DNA of 64,000 bases from positions 1 to 64,000 of the forward strand of contig JAKSYS010000035.1 in NCBI GenBank assembly GCA_022925895.1, given 5' to 3'. Position 1 is the first letter of the stretch. Each line of letters begins with the position of its first letter. This DNA comes from Fragilaria crotonensis. Lineage: Eukaryota > Bacillariophyta > Fragilariophyceae > Fragilariales > Fragilariaceae. The translations under genes were made by a program, and so were the position numbers. The notes below the pieces were generated by a model, which saw only the letters and a list, made by a program, of their open reading frames with translations, had not been told where the DNA came from and did not search any database. Shown piece after piece: positions 33,339 through 45,248 of the stretch.

Positions 33339-35512
33339 CTACCTCTTTGCCTTGTTGCCAAAATCTTGACACGGTATGCCGGGTGCGTGTGCGTCGTTGC
33401 CTGGTCGTTGCTGCAAAGCACTGCTATCGAACATGAGAACCCTATTCCGAATGACGTCCATCGCTGTCAAGGAATTCGCTCGAACAGGCGAGCCTTTGAA
33501 AGGTACAGCACTTTCTTGGATTCCACTTCCCAAGCCGAGTCTCCCAGGATGATGCTCATGAGCGGGCTTGAAGGAACGGCTGGCGCTGTTTGGATTGCGG
33601 ACGAAGGACCGGTCTCGTTCAGCCGCTCGTGGTGAACGAGCCTGTCGTTGCAATGGTGCCTGATTGTCGGTCGCAGCGACTCTCATTTCAGCCTTTGCTG
33701 TCGCATTTGCCTTTTGTTCAGCCTCTTGCGCTTGTTGCCACTTTTTCGCTCGGATCTCTCGTAAAACTGGATTCGTCTCGTTCATCCATGATTTGGGGAG
33801 TTGGCTTGTGGTGGTGGCGGTGGTACCCGTGGTGGGAGCCGAGCGAATGACTTGACTGCAAGAGCGTCGCATCATGGTTGGATACTGCGGCGGATCCGAA
33901 ACCATGCTGCTTCTTTCTTCCAAACTGGAAGCGAGGCTGGAAGTTGGAGTGCTATTAGCCGTGGAATCCTGAGGACTCATGACGCCAAAGGCGGCATTGA
34001 CGACGTGGAGTTTGTCTTCTAATGTTTGATAAGGACCATTCTGCTGAGAAAGCCGTTCGAACGTGCTTCTTGTGGCTTCCTCTGATGATTGAGACGGCCC
34101 GAGAGCCGTTTGGGCTTGTATGATGCTGTCGACAACCTTTCCTGTTTCATTTTCATGGAATGTCGCTCTTCGGTGCCTAGGAATTCCATGGGTTGGTGGT
34201 GTTAGGGGTGCGGGATGGCTCCAACTCTTTCGTGTCGTGGCAGTGCCATGTTGCAGAGCTGAACCAGTCGCCGGTGACTGTGACAGTCTTTTTGGAGAAA
34301 CTTGTGAATGTTGTTGAGCCGTACCGAGAGGAAACTGCGACTGCATGCGAGTCACGGTGGGGTCGGAGGCGGCTTTGAGAAGATCATGGGGCCTTGACCG
34401 AGGCAAAGTGGCTTGAATGTCGTCAATTTCATGCTGAAGGTTGCGATGAAAGTGTTTCATGGGGGGTCTTGCAGAAGGGTCATCTGCCCAGCTACTCCGA
34501 ATCAAGTATTTGAGGTGTCAGGCCATGACCGGTTTATGCTGGGGCGCTCTTTCTTTTGGGCGATTCTTTCACGAAAGTGGTCAATGCTTCGAACGCCTGG
34601 AAATGGAAAGGGCTCAAGAGCGCATACTTGCCAAAGCAACACTGCAATCCCATAGACGTCAGCTGGCAACCCGTAAGGTCGGCATATTCCAACTTCAGGT
34701 GCCATGTACTGCATGTTTCCCTTATTTCCGCTAAGTTCGTAGTTGACCCCATCTCCTGAAAGTCTTGATTTGTCCAATGTTCGTGCGAGTCCCATATCAA
34801 ACAGGACGATGCGTCCCTTATCATTGAATGCAAAGTTCATAGGATCAATTCCGCGGTACAGAATGTTTTTGGAATGCAGATAGGATAACGCCGAAGCAAT
34901 GTCGGCAGTGACAGTCAGTCGTTGCACGAACATGGATTGTCTGGCAAGAGCATCACATTGATGACGTCTCACCAAGTCCCTCCATATGGGAATTTGTTGA
35001 TCGAGGGTGGTGCCGAGTCGATCGATGAGTATGAAATACCCATTTCCACTTTCAAATCCTGCAGGACCTTCCTTCGACACTCCAGCCAGGGAGATGATAT
35101 TAGCGTGACTTAGAGAGGACAGGAGGAGCATTTCCAACACTAGTTCAGCCGCTCCCTGGCAGAATTGGTTTGAATTCAAATCGTTGCGAAGAAACTTGAT
35201 CGCATATTTTCCTTTCAATGATTCTGTTTGAATCTTGTGGCGTTGATGAAGCTGCGTTGTCGTCAATGATGTTTTGACCGGTTTGAAATCAACTTGATGA
35301 ACTTGGGCCACGTGACAGAAATTGCCAGTTCCTAGGAGATCCCCCAGCAAGACTTCTTCGCATTCAAGGCGAACAACAGCATCCACAAGTTTCACATCGA
35401 CCACGTCAGTGCACATCATGTCACTGATCACTCTTTGACATGCACGATGAGCTCGTTGGCCCGTTGAGGGCACTGTAATATCCGCCGGTAATTTACAAAG
35501 CTCTTGTACCAT
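33339..35512 (-). CDS. Kinase-like protein with altered catalytic loop (probable pseudokinase)
   Basis: From the ATG at 35512: a glycine loop LLGTGNFCHVAQV (about residues 60-72), the ATP-binding Lys in KYAIKFL, an alphaC Glu region ELVLEMLLLSSLSH, and IISLAGVSKEG. The catalytic loop reads YRGIDPMNFAF instead of HRDLKPxN: the catalytic Asp is Gly, while the metal-binding Asn is kept. DFG appears as DMG (VLFDMGLAR), and an APE-like APEVG follows. Around 34505 the frame slips by one base and continues as LIRSSWADDPSARP (subdomain XI) with a 370-residue Ser/Thr/Gln-rich tail ending at 33339. The fold resembles the expanded diatom kinase family. Loss of the catalytic Asp suggests a scaffold or regulator. 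Confidence 0.78.
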
Positions 35513-36821
35513 TGTGTAAGGAAGTCGTCAATAGTTCAACTAGAGTGGACGGCAATGGCAACAACGATACCGATGACCGCAGGCGACAGCTCAAGCAACT
35601 CAAAGGCCGTAAAAATTTCAAAGGGCAGAGAATTGTGACATCCTAAATGCTTGCTCCAGTATCATACTCCCGTCCGATAAGTCTTGATTCAAATGCCTGA
35701 ATCTTGCTCAAGATGGCATCCATACATGTCATGTAGCAATTTTCACAAAGTGGATGACTCGGGCAGTTGGAAACATGCGCACTCGGAGTAACTCTTGAAG
35801 TCCCGACTGTAAACATTGGTTACAATTTGGAATGTCGTGACGACATTGGGTAAAGGTGTTGTCCAAGAGGGAAATGACGTCTTCATGCGTTTATCAACGC
35901 ATATATCGTGGTCCGATTACAAGAGTATACTATGTCTACGATGATTCTGTCGCAAGAAAAAAGGAACTCCGAACACACTTGCTTGTGAATGAACTCGAGC
36001 ATTTATGAGAATATGCCCTTTCGGCCAAAAAAGACTTCGAGACATAGCCATAATGTCCACGAGCCCGTGTAATGAATGCTCTTGAAAGGCATATATTCGT
36101 CACTCCTTAGATTCAGAATGTACCCATGTATGCGTACGTCCACCATAAGGCATAAGGCATAAATGCCTGAGTCTATAAAGAGACATTATGACAGTATGAT
36201 TCACGACACTCGTGATTGTCCACCATGAGTCTGAACACGTGAAACTCACAACATTTTATTTTGAGCACGTTGATGATTCACATGAAAACCAGTTTTCATC
36301 CTTTTCGAACCTCGGCTTATAACCTTGCTGAACTTAGAAAATGCCCCGAAAGACATTCAACCACGACCACCGGAAGTCGTGTCTTCCTTCTTACAGCATA
36401 CTCCTAGTAATCTTCAACAGTGTATTTGGAAAGTGATAGTGGATAACCTATTCCAGTGACATTCTAAAATACAAGTTCTCAACGCCTCAGAGTAAGTATA
36501 TGGCGAACAGCAATGGCCGAGAATCTTCCAAAAGTCTTAACTAAAGCTAATGTTTGGACGGACCCTTCTTCTAGAGCTAATGGTGGGAAAACTTTAAGGA
36601 TTAAAGCATGAGGGAACGATAATGTGATGATGCCATTCATACAATCGGTTGTGAGGCCCTTGCAAGCGTACAAGCAGTCGGTGCGTTGACCCGCCTTGGA
36701 ATAGTTTTCGTGAGCGTCTTAACATGCATGCACTGTCATCCAAAATTTGGACATGTGCTACCTCATCGTGAACAGCACAACCTTGTTGTGCTGTACTGCA
36801 CCAGAGGGGAGATCTAATTCA
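35513..36821. other. Intergenic, no gene seen
   Basis: 1.3 kb between the kinase-like start and the glycosyltransferase stop. Contains a short direct repeat AAGGCATAAGGCATAAATG at about 36148 and short open frames only. Confidence 0.45.
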
Positions 36822-38440
36822 TCAGACCTCAAGCGTTACATTTTCAAAACAAATCATGTTGGGATACATGGCAGCCGTCTTCACCAGCTCCATTTCCAAC
36901 AATCGCATCGTTCGCGCAACATCCCGCCTCTCCTGGTACTCGATCCACTCCGTCCGAAAGTATGCCACACTCCGATAAAACTCAATATCCCGTTGCTGCC
37001 CTCTCCAATAGACAAATGCCGACGCACCTTTCGGAAGAAAGACTGTTGACGCAGATCCTCCTCCGTGGTTCGTAAACAACACCGCCGAGTTGGCAATAAG
37101 CTCCGCTTGCGCTTCCAGCGTCAGATTCGCAATGTCCACGGCCATGACAGCCTTCTCGCCGTATCGCAACTTGGCGGCAGCGATTTCATCCTCAAAGAAG
37201 GACACTTCACCCTTGCCACGACTCGCCCCGTGCGCCAAGGAAAAAGTGATGTAACCCTTGGGATTGGTGGCGTGTGAGTGCCCCAGCATGCGACGCATGA
37301 GAAAGTTCCGAAATCGAAACAGTTGTGGGCCTCGTCCTAGAGTACAATCGCCGTAGCAAGAAAACAGAGCTAGCCGCCCTGATCCAATAGTAACGTTGGG
37401 AACGAGAACATATTCCGCGTCAATGGCATTTGTAATGTTGTCCCGATAATCACCACACTGTTCATGTGGATGTCGATTCCATGCACCAATCGACTTGGTT
37501 CCCTGCAGCCAGTTATCGGTCCTCACAACGTCTCCAGAACAATCAGTATCCATGTTCCAAAGGGAGGGATACAGTCGCTTCATAAAGCTGGCGCACTTGT
37601 CAAACACATATCCATTGTCGGACGAACAATAAGATCCACCAACGTACTTCGGTGGGTCTTGTACGAATGGGATTGGCATGAGTTGATCATCATCTGCCAG
37701 GTCCAACAAATCGAGTTGACTGTAGATAGATAGGTAGTCATCCCAGATGAAATGGCCGAAATTAGCCATGGATCCCTTGTACACGACAAAGACTGGTCTC
37801 ATTCCGTTGTTCAACGACAGGACCTTTATGGTCGTTGGTTCTCGCTTTGGAATGTCATCGGACAGATGAACTTCAGGTCGATAGGGCTCTGAATGGCTCT
37901 GAACTGCGTATTCCCCCAAATTTTCACGAACATGCCAAACTGCAGTGTCCATTTCGTTAATCGATCTTTATCCCTCTGAAAGACCAATCGCTCACTCGGA
38001 TTCGGAAAATAATGCCATTTCTTGGTCTTGATGTGGTAGTATAGGTTTTGATATTGACATGTTCGACTCACGTGATCTTTCCGACGATCCGTCGACGCAG
38101 CGGCAACACAAGTATGGCTTGAATAGTGGGCCGTCTTGTTGGTAATGGCAACAATATCTGTAAAGACAAAGTCACGCCACGGATTAAACAGCGGTGGTTT
38201 GACGAAAAGATTCTCATCCGATGATATTGACAATCTTGTTCTCGCAGCATTCGATCCTAATAGTTGAGGTGATTCGTTGCCGTCAATGCTGCATCCGAGA
38301 AATGTGAACTGTATTGCAATCAAACCGATGAGGTAGACTGTTGCTATTATGCATGCAATAATCACGAGTAAAGGGGAAGTCGTTGATAGTTTCTTCTTTA
38401 AACTGGTCGAGGACGGAACGGCCATGGTCTCAGGCCTCAA
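36822..38440 (-). CDS. Glycosyltransferase family 61-like type II membrane protein
   Basis: The N-terminal frame starts at 38440 with a cytosolic tail, then one membrane anchor LLVIIACIIATVYLIGLIAI, a Golgi type II layout. The stem continues to KDRLTK, where at a T3 run on plus (37952-37954) one base appears missing. The second frame continues MDTAVWHVRENLGEYAVQ to the stop at 36822. GT61-like signatures are NFGHFIWDDYLSIYSQL, VLVPNVTIG, and near the C-terminus VLFTNHGGGSASTVFLPKGA. GT61 enzymes add xylose, arabinose or GlcNAc to glycans in the Golgi; the sugar here cannot be told. Bridging the shift with one A gives an unbroken 500+ residue protein. Confidence 0.75.
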
Positions 38441-39047
38441 ACAACCTGTCTATATGTCTATATCGAACAATCACGTTGCGCATGTGGAGAATGGAGGCAT
38501 TTATGTGACAGCGACAGTGCGCTCAAGCATTGCGTAGTAGATCAGTGCTTTGTGTAGAAGTGTCAGTTAGGTCACGAGGGCTGCGAACACTACTGTACTA
38601 GTGTAACTGTACTCCAAGTACAGTCGTAGACAGAAAAAAGAAATGAAGTGCTTGATTACAGTTGAAAACTCGTTCTACTACGAGAGTATTAGATCATAAA
38701 TGTTACTAAAGTAACGTTACGCTAGTATATTTTCGCTGACCAATACTTAGTGCTACGAGACGCTCTACGTAGATCAAAAATACCACCCTGACAACAGCAG
38801 TACATTCACGCTTTATTCCTACTGAATTGAGTGGTAGTTTTAGATGATTTGGTAACACCGTGGGTACTCAAACTCGGTGTCAAAATGTTACTTCTGACTT
38901 AAGTAGAACGTTACTGGGAAGAACTCTCACTTTGTGGTACTTGTACTTTAAAGTTCTCTGGAATATTCAGTACCTGGTACTCAGATACATCGTACTTGTA
39001 CTCAGATTGCGAGCACTACATATTCATATATCAATTAATGCAAGCCC
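38441..39047. other. Intergenic, no gene seen
   Basis: Upstream of the glycosyltransferase and left flank of the Crypton. GTAC and TACTAG-type words are frequent, for example around 38580-38720 and 38940-39010. The 5' boundary of the Crypton is not visible. Confidence 0.4.
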
Positions 39048-41112
39048 ATGATGGCAACTGAAACACAGGCAGCAAACGACGACGACGACCATGCAGATGG
39101 CTGGTTTTTTCCCATGGATAAGCCAAAGTACCACACATACATTGCCTCTCTTATGAGATTCGCTCATGGGCGCCAGACTCCATATCCGAATACAAAGATT
39201 TTCACTCGTGAAGAAATGATTGCAGTGACGCCCATGCAAGTGCGATTGGATGTGCATGAAGGCTTTGGAAAAACGGCTATTGTATCAACCGACCGACCAC
39301 TCCGTTGTAGAGGAAATACGCTGGCTCAAATGAAGAAGTGCTCGTCTCATTACTTCCCAAACAAGCTGTCCCAGTGGATGGATGGGAAGGGAACCCGACC
39401 AAATCACAGTGCGTCAATGAGGTCATTTCCCTTGTGTATAAATTCGAGGTCCGACAAGAGGGTTCTGACAGCCAATGCAAGCGACCGCTCCGACAGGATG
39501 AGTTTTATATGACGTTGGCTTTGTTGAAAGCATCTCAAAGAATGATTTTGCGCACAAATGGCTTTATCCGATGATTTCCCTTTGGCAGTATCATTTAATT
39601 GGGCGAGTCGACGACTGCTGTAATTTTAAGGTTCGTGACCCGAGAGGACACCCAAATTTTGATTTCGCAATTAAGACAAAGTCCGATGGAGTAAAAATGT
39701 GCATGAAGAGCGAAAATGCCCTGACCAAATCCTACTCGCGTCGATGGATACGAGAACATGCGTTGTTTATAACCTCGCTATATACTTGGAGGAATTCTTG
39801 AGTCAACACCCAAGGGCCATATTGTTATTCACTGAACAAGCCCCGGGACCAAATGCGGTTAAAAATCTCATTTGTAGATACCGAAGTCGGATCCAAAAGG
39901 AAGTCTGGTTGCATGAAGACTTCAAACGATTGGCTGATGAAGATGACGAGGATGGTGTCGGTACCCACTCGTATCGCAAGTTCCCATCAACGTATGCACG
40001 GTCAAATGGGTGCTCACCAGATGAAATTGAGATTCGAGGGCGGTGGAAACAACAAGGACAACGAGTGGTCTTTCGGTACATCGATGTCAAGCAGTTGTTT
40101 ATCGATGCAAAGGTTGCAGCAGCTCTCTGTATTGGAGGTCCCATCAAGTATGAATTGTCGGTAGATGTGGAGGTAAGAACGGCAGTAACAAATGACTGGC
40201 TATTCACTAACGTGGTTCCTTGTATTCGTGCAAGGTTTTCTGGCGATTCAAGATTGTGTCGTGTGCTTGGTCTCTCGCTTCTTTTTGGCTGCTTAGATGA
40301 AGAGCTTTCGATGGAACTTCCTCCCTTTGTTGTCGCGAGAGTTCAGAATGCGTGGGAGGCTCTGCGCTTGCAAGCAGCAGTAGCCAACAACAATCCAGTG
40401 CACCGAGTGCCTCTACATGTGTATCGTATTAATGATACGCTATGTATTGATCCTGTGGTGGTGCAGCGTGAAGAAGGTGGTGCGCCTGGAGTCCCTGCTA
40501 CTAATGCTGGTGGTCACGGCAACCAGCAGCAGCGTGACAACGATTCGTATCAAGCCCTTTTGATACAACTGCAGCATCAAAGACAGCAGATGACGGGCAT
40601 GGAACAGCGCATTGATGGTTCTCTCAATTCATTTCGGACCTGGACAAGGAGTCAGTTTACGATCATCAACAACAATATACGTCGATTTGGAGGCTCAATA
40701 CAAGGAGGGTTGGCGAGGCAAGATCCAGCACAAGCACTGGAAAGGCGAGCTGCTGCAAACCAGCAGATGGATGCCGTGGAAAACGAAATTGGTGGTGGCT
40801 ACTACGTTTCCCTATCGCCAGCGCCGAAGACTTTGTACGAGCTGCACACCGAGTGGCAGTTCGGCATAGGGTAGAAAACCTGCACGGTTGTGGAATTTGC
40901 GAAAGAGCCAAGCGAGCTGGTGGTGTAAAGCAAAAGTTTTACAGGAGAAGCGTTGTTTGGAAGTTGATTAATGGGCTCGTAAACAGGGGTGCCATGTTCA
41001 GGAGGCCATCCACATGATCAAGGAAGCATACGGGCACAACTGTACCGTTTCGCAATACATCGACAAGATCATTAAAGATCGTCAAAATGGGGGGCATCCA
41101 AATCTTCGATAG
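39048..41112 (+). mobile_element. Crypton-type element encoding a decayed tyrosine recombinase
   Basis: From MMATETQAANDDDDHADGWF the protein is read in several frames: 39048-39390, about 39410-39560, 39571-39700 and 39699-40874, then remnants to 41112. Crypton recombinase signatures are WQYHLIGRVDDCCNF (first catalytic Arg), VGTHSYRKFPSTYARSNG (HxxR), EIRGRWK, and FRYIDVKQLFIDAKVAAALC with the Tyr. The typical diatom Crypton C-terminus is present as IDKIIKDRQNGGHPNLR ending at 41112. Cryptons use only the recombinase and leave short repeats; I could not see the borders. Four or more shifts make this copy probably dead, although some could be sequencing indels. Confidence 0.8.
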
Positions 41113-41231
41113 AAGTTTGCAATTGTTTCCTTGCCTACTATGAGTGGTGGTGCTCTACTAGTAAGGTTATCTATGAGTATTAGCTAGCTGTCGTGTTGCT
41201 TGGAAAAAATAAGAAAGACATGGTGCAACGG

Positions 41232-41345
41232 AGGTACTCGAGTACTCAAGTACAAGTACTTGTACGCGGAGGTCGGAGTACAATACTCGAGCAATACGTG
41301 AAAATTTGAGTACTAGTACTTGTACAAGTATACGAAGTCCTGCAT
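41232..41345. repeat. GTAC-palindrome cluster
   Basis: Overlapping GTACTCGAGTAC, CAAGTACTTGTAC and GAGTACTAGTACTTGTAC words within about 110 bp. Similar, weaker clusters lie at 14810-14910, 45660-45730 and 53190-53310. Nothing is known of their role. Confidence 0.6.
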
Positions 41346-42141
41346 TCGGAGTACTGGGCACTCCATAATACAGTATTCGGAGTACGCGTCTTGGGACTTG
41401 ACTTGCAGTAGATTGTCACGTGTGTACATTCTGTACGGGACCCTACGGTAACATCCTGCGTTATTATATTTCCTAGTTACTCTCGTAGTATGGTGTTTGC
41501 GAAAGTGGAGGGAAGATTGTGGGAAGATTTTTATGATCCTCCAATTCAACATGTCAGAACGAATGGTCAAAACTGTAGCAATTCAATAGGATATGAAACT
41601 TGGATACTTCGACTTGGACAAAAAAGTTGAGGCGGACTTGGACATCCAAGTCCGCCTCAGATGAGTCCCGCCAAAGGGTCGATCGAAGTTGAGTCACGAA
41701 GAAACTGGTGATGAGCCCTTGGAAACTTGGGAACTTGGATCGAAAAATTCTTGTATGGACACTCCCTTAAAGGGAAAGTAACAGTAACAGGTGTATTACA
41801 AGTACAGTACTACGTATGGAGAAATACAGAAATATTGGTATTCGGTGTTCCTCGTAGGAACAATACAGGTGTCAAGTCTATGGAGTATGGAGTATGGTAC
41901 ATAACATAGTAAAAAACAAAAAACATAAGGTACTGGTACTGTACCACGGTACCAGTGTCATACCACATACTACACGAAATGCAGGTGACCCTACTGTAGT
42001 CCTACGCGCCGCATATCACGAGCCAGATATTGAAGAATTGCAGCCAACAGCCACAACGAAAACTTCGTTAGACATCGGAGCCATCCAGCACACTGGTACA
42101 TTCAGTTCTGCTCTCGCAAAGCGACCGTACTTTAGTCTCAG
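41346..42141. other. Intergenic, RTF2 upstream region
   Basis: No gene. Contains two inverted copies around GACTTGGACATCC/GGATGTCCAAGTCC-like sequence near 41625-41660 and the promoter of RTF2. An open frame from 41894 overlaps the RTF2 start out of frame and is not supported. Confidence 0.4.
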
Positions 42142-42951
42142 ATGGGTGGGGATGGTGGCGTCATTGCATCGAACCGCAAATACATGCGGGGAGCTGGAAC
42201 TGCGGATCAAACAGCGGACGCTAGTCGACAACGAGGAGAACAAGCGTCGGACAAAGAAGTCGTGCAAGAGCTCATGTCTCTATGCTATCTGACCAAAGTT
42301 CCTCTCAAATTCAAGGAGAATCAAATTGTAGCTGATCCCTATGGGCGTCTGTACCATAAAGAAGCAGCCGTTGAGGCGCTGCTTCGAAGACGAAAACACC
42401 AAGAAAGTGATGAATTGGGTTCGCATATTAGGGGTCTAAAGGATTTGAAGACTGTACATTTTGAGCTTTCGGCGTCGAACAAGCCTATTTGTCCCGTCAC
42501 TAGTATCGAGCTCAACGGTATCAATCCTGTATTCTTGCTACCGCATTGTAAGGAAGGCGGGGTCAATGTTTTATCTGAACGCGCAATTAAGGAAATGGGC
42601 GAGGAAGCGTTGTGGGAAGACTATGGTGCCTTAACAGACTTGATAAGGCTGGCACCTCCTCCCAGCATGATGGAGGAGATTGTGGCAAAGGTTCTCAAGG
42701 ATCATGATCGAGAAAGGGCCGAAAAATCTGCAAAAAGTTCCGGAAAGAAGGAGAAAAAGCGAAAGCAGGTCGATGACTCAGACAAGAAGTCGAGTAAGCA
42801 ACATAAGGCCGACAGCGTTTCCGATTCGGCCAGGCAAAGGGTCCAATCCGCAGTTAATTCGAACGAGATTCTTTCCAGCTTATTCACGACAAAGCGGGAT
42901 GTTTCGCTTAAGCAGAGAGCTGACAATCTCTTCGCCATAAACCAGGCATAG
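42142..42951 (+). CDS. RTF2: Replication termination factor 2 homolog
   Basis: A single intact 269-aa frame starting MGGDGGVIASNRKYMRGAG, the conserved N-terminus of the Rtf2 family. The divergent RING-like (C2HC2-type) region follows: LCYLTKVPL, PYGRLYHKEAAVEALL, HFELSASNKPICPVTSIEL and FLLPHCKEGGVNVLSERAI. The C-terminus is Lys/Ser-rich, ending in NSNEILSSLFTTKRD. RTF2 acts at stalled replication forks; in fission yeast it supports site-specific fork barriers. Length and motif order match the family. The gene is unspliced. Confidence 0.92.
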   Translation: MGGDGGVIASNRKYMRGAGTADQTADASRQRGEQASDKEVVQELMSLCYLTKVPLKFKENQIVADPYGRLYHKEAAVEALLRRRKHQESDELGSHIRGLKDLKTVHFELSASNKPICPVTSIELNGINPVFLLPHCKEGGVNVLSERAIKEMGEEALWEDYGALTDLIRLAPPPSMMEEIVAKVLKDHDRERAEKSAKSSGKKEKKRKQVDDSDKKSSKQHKADSVSDSARQRVQSAVNSNEILSSLFTTKRDVSLKQRADNLFAINQA

Positions 42952-43489
42952 GTTTGGCATTCCTAGTATCTGAAACTCGGCCTATACTTTCTTCTACTGC
43001 AGTACTCCAGTAATTACAATAAAGTAACTTTCCAGTGTTGCTATATGTATATTGCCTGGATGGGTCCTTCGTGGTACCATTTGGAACAGAATTAATTGGC
43101 ATGCCCAGGGGAATGCTCTCACGAGCAAACCGCAGCAACATACCAATGATCTTAAACTCACCCCTTTCATTCTACTGGCACAAAATAGCGTAAGCAAGCA
43201 TGATTACAATACCTTGTGTTGTCTTTCATGTCGGCGCCAATATGAGGAGGTAATGTCCTCCAATGGACCACGCCCAGTGACAGCTGATTTGTAACATTGA
43301 ACTCAATGATGTAGTCGTAAAATGGTCCTCAGCACAAGGACTGTGCAGCGTATGGAACAAGAGTACAGTACCGGTACCAGCACGCAATGGAGCTACGGAC
43401 AGACCAACTCGAGAAAAAATGACAATCCCATGGTAACGAAGGTTTCATACACAAACTGCATTAGCATTGTCCATTACTCGATTTCGACC
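42952..43489. other. Intergenic between RTF2 and CDC23
   Basis: 540 bp. The CDC23 frame is open upstream to an ATG at 43322, but family comparison favours the ATG at 43490. No separate gene is supported. Confidence 0.45.
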
Positions 43490-45248
43490 ATGCCGGACAT
43501 GATGATTGATTTCAGCCATCAAGTGGACGTTCAATGGGAGCCAAGAGAAATTCGACAAGACTTGAAGAATGCCACGGTTCAGTTATCGCATCGTTGTCTG
43601 AAACTCGCTTCAAAATGGGCTTGCGAACAACTCATTGGGTTGCCGGATGTCGACGAGGACGAAGGGGATGTTGTACCACTGCTTTTAACAAGCATGACTT
43701 CGAAAGAGCTTTATGCCAAGTCTCTTTTGGAATTGGGGGAGTATGCGCATGCGTCTGCTGTTTTGTCGCAGCCTGCTGTGCACGTAACTGTTATCGCACC
43801 GCCTTTGCCGACACTGTCTCAATATGCTATCTACCTACGAGCATATGGAATGTATTTGACGGGTGAGCAACGCAAATCGCAGCTTCAATTAGAACTCAAG
43901 GATCCGCTGGAACAGAGAGACACAAAGAACCCATTCTTGCAACAATTGCGCGATGAATTGGGGGAATTTTTCGACAAGCAACAACTTGATGCGTTTGGCC
44001 TTTATTTGTACGGAATGATACTTAAGGAGTCGCTCCCATCGAAGGGTCGGCATGATGCCTATGAAATTCTCGTCGAATCGATTCGCATGTTTCCTTGCAA
44101 CTGGAGTGCTTGGTTGGATCTTGCCGATTTGAATTTCGAAAGATGCTCTTCAAGCTGAATTCGGGTCGCACTATATGTATCACTTCTTCGCTGCCCACTT
44201 ACTCCTGCAAAAGCAACAAGCGCACGAAGCTTCTATTCAAATCTATGAAAAATTGGTGCAACCGATTGATGGTGTGGCTCTTTTTGCTGGATCTCCGTAT
44301 GTCGCATCACAACTTGCTGTGGCGCACTATCATTTGCGCGAGTTTCACCTCTCGGAACATTGCTTCTCCCAAATTCATCAGCGCGACCCATATCGCTTGG
44401 AGGATATGGACATCTACTCGAATATTCTTTATGTGGCAGACAATAGCATGGCGCTGTCGCAGTTGGCGCATACTGCTATGCGAGTTGACAAGTATCGACC
44501 CGAAACTTGCTGCATCGTAGGTAACTACTATTCCCTCAAGAATTTGCGCACCAAGGCGATACAATACTTTCAACGCGCTCTCAAGTTGAATCCCAAATAC
44601 ACTGGTGCTTGGACACTTATGGGACACGAATATGTGGAACTCAAGAATACTCCGGCCGCGATGGAAGCCTACCGCAAGGCGGCAGACGTTTCTCCCACTG
44701 ATTATCGTGCCTGGTACGGTTTGGGACAAGCATACGAAATCTTGAGCATGCCGTTGTACGCACTCTATTATTACCGCAAAGCATGCTCCGTCCGACCTTA
44801 TGATGCGCGCATGTGGAGTGCCGTCGGCGGCTGCTACCTTGCATTGGGCAAGAGACGGGAAGCGATGCTTTCGTTTGAAAAAGCGCTGGCTGATGATGTA
44901 GAGGGCACCGCGACAGCACAACTCGCCAAGCTCTATCAGCAGGATGGCAACGCACCCAAGGCAGCGCAATGCTACCAAAAGCATCTTGAATTGCGATACC
45001 TTGCAACGACTGCCCACCCATCGGGAAACCCCAGTTTGGGTGAGATTTTGCAATCAGTCGTGGTGCAAGCACCAGAAGCACGAGCGTTGTTGTTTTTGGC
45101 GAATCACTTCATGGCCGGGGGCAACGATGACACAGCGGCACTTTGCGCGAGTAGGTTGTTGGAATATCCGGGACCTGAAAAGGAAGAGGGCAAGGCTGTT
45201 CTTCGGGAAATACGATCCAGGCGTGGTGGAGGTGTGTCGACACTGTAA
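43490..45248 (+). CDS. CDC23: Anaphase-promoting complex subunit 8 (CDC23), one-base shift at 44139
   Basis: Starts MPDMMIDFSHQ and enters the APC8 N-terminal domain (IRQDLKNATVQLSHRCLKLA). At FERCSS, near the A3 run 44139-44141, the frame moves by one base and continues DALQAEFGSHYMYHFFAAH. Downstream are the most conserved TPRs of CDC23: RPETCCIVGNYYSLK, YTGAWTLMGHEYVELKN, DYRAWYGLGQAYEILSMP and LYYYRKACSVRPYDARMW. CDC23 is a TPR scaffold of the APC/C ubiquitin ligase that drives mitotic exit. As an essential single-copy gene elsewhere, a true break is unlikely, so I read the shift as a sequence error or an undetected haplotype. Confidence 0.9.

Noticed and set aside
41894-42292. 132-codon frame overlapping the RTF2 start
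   Set aside because: It is out of frame with the conserved RTF2 N-terminus, which begins at 42142.
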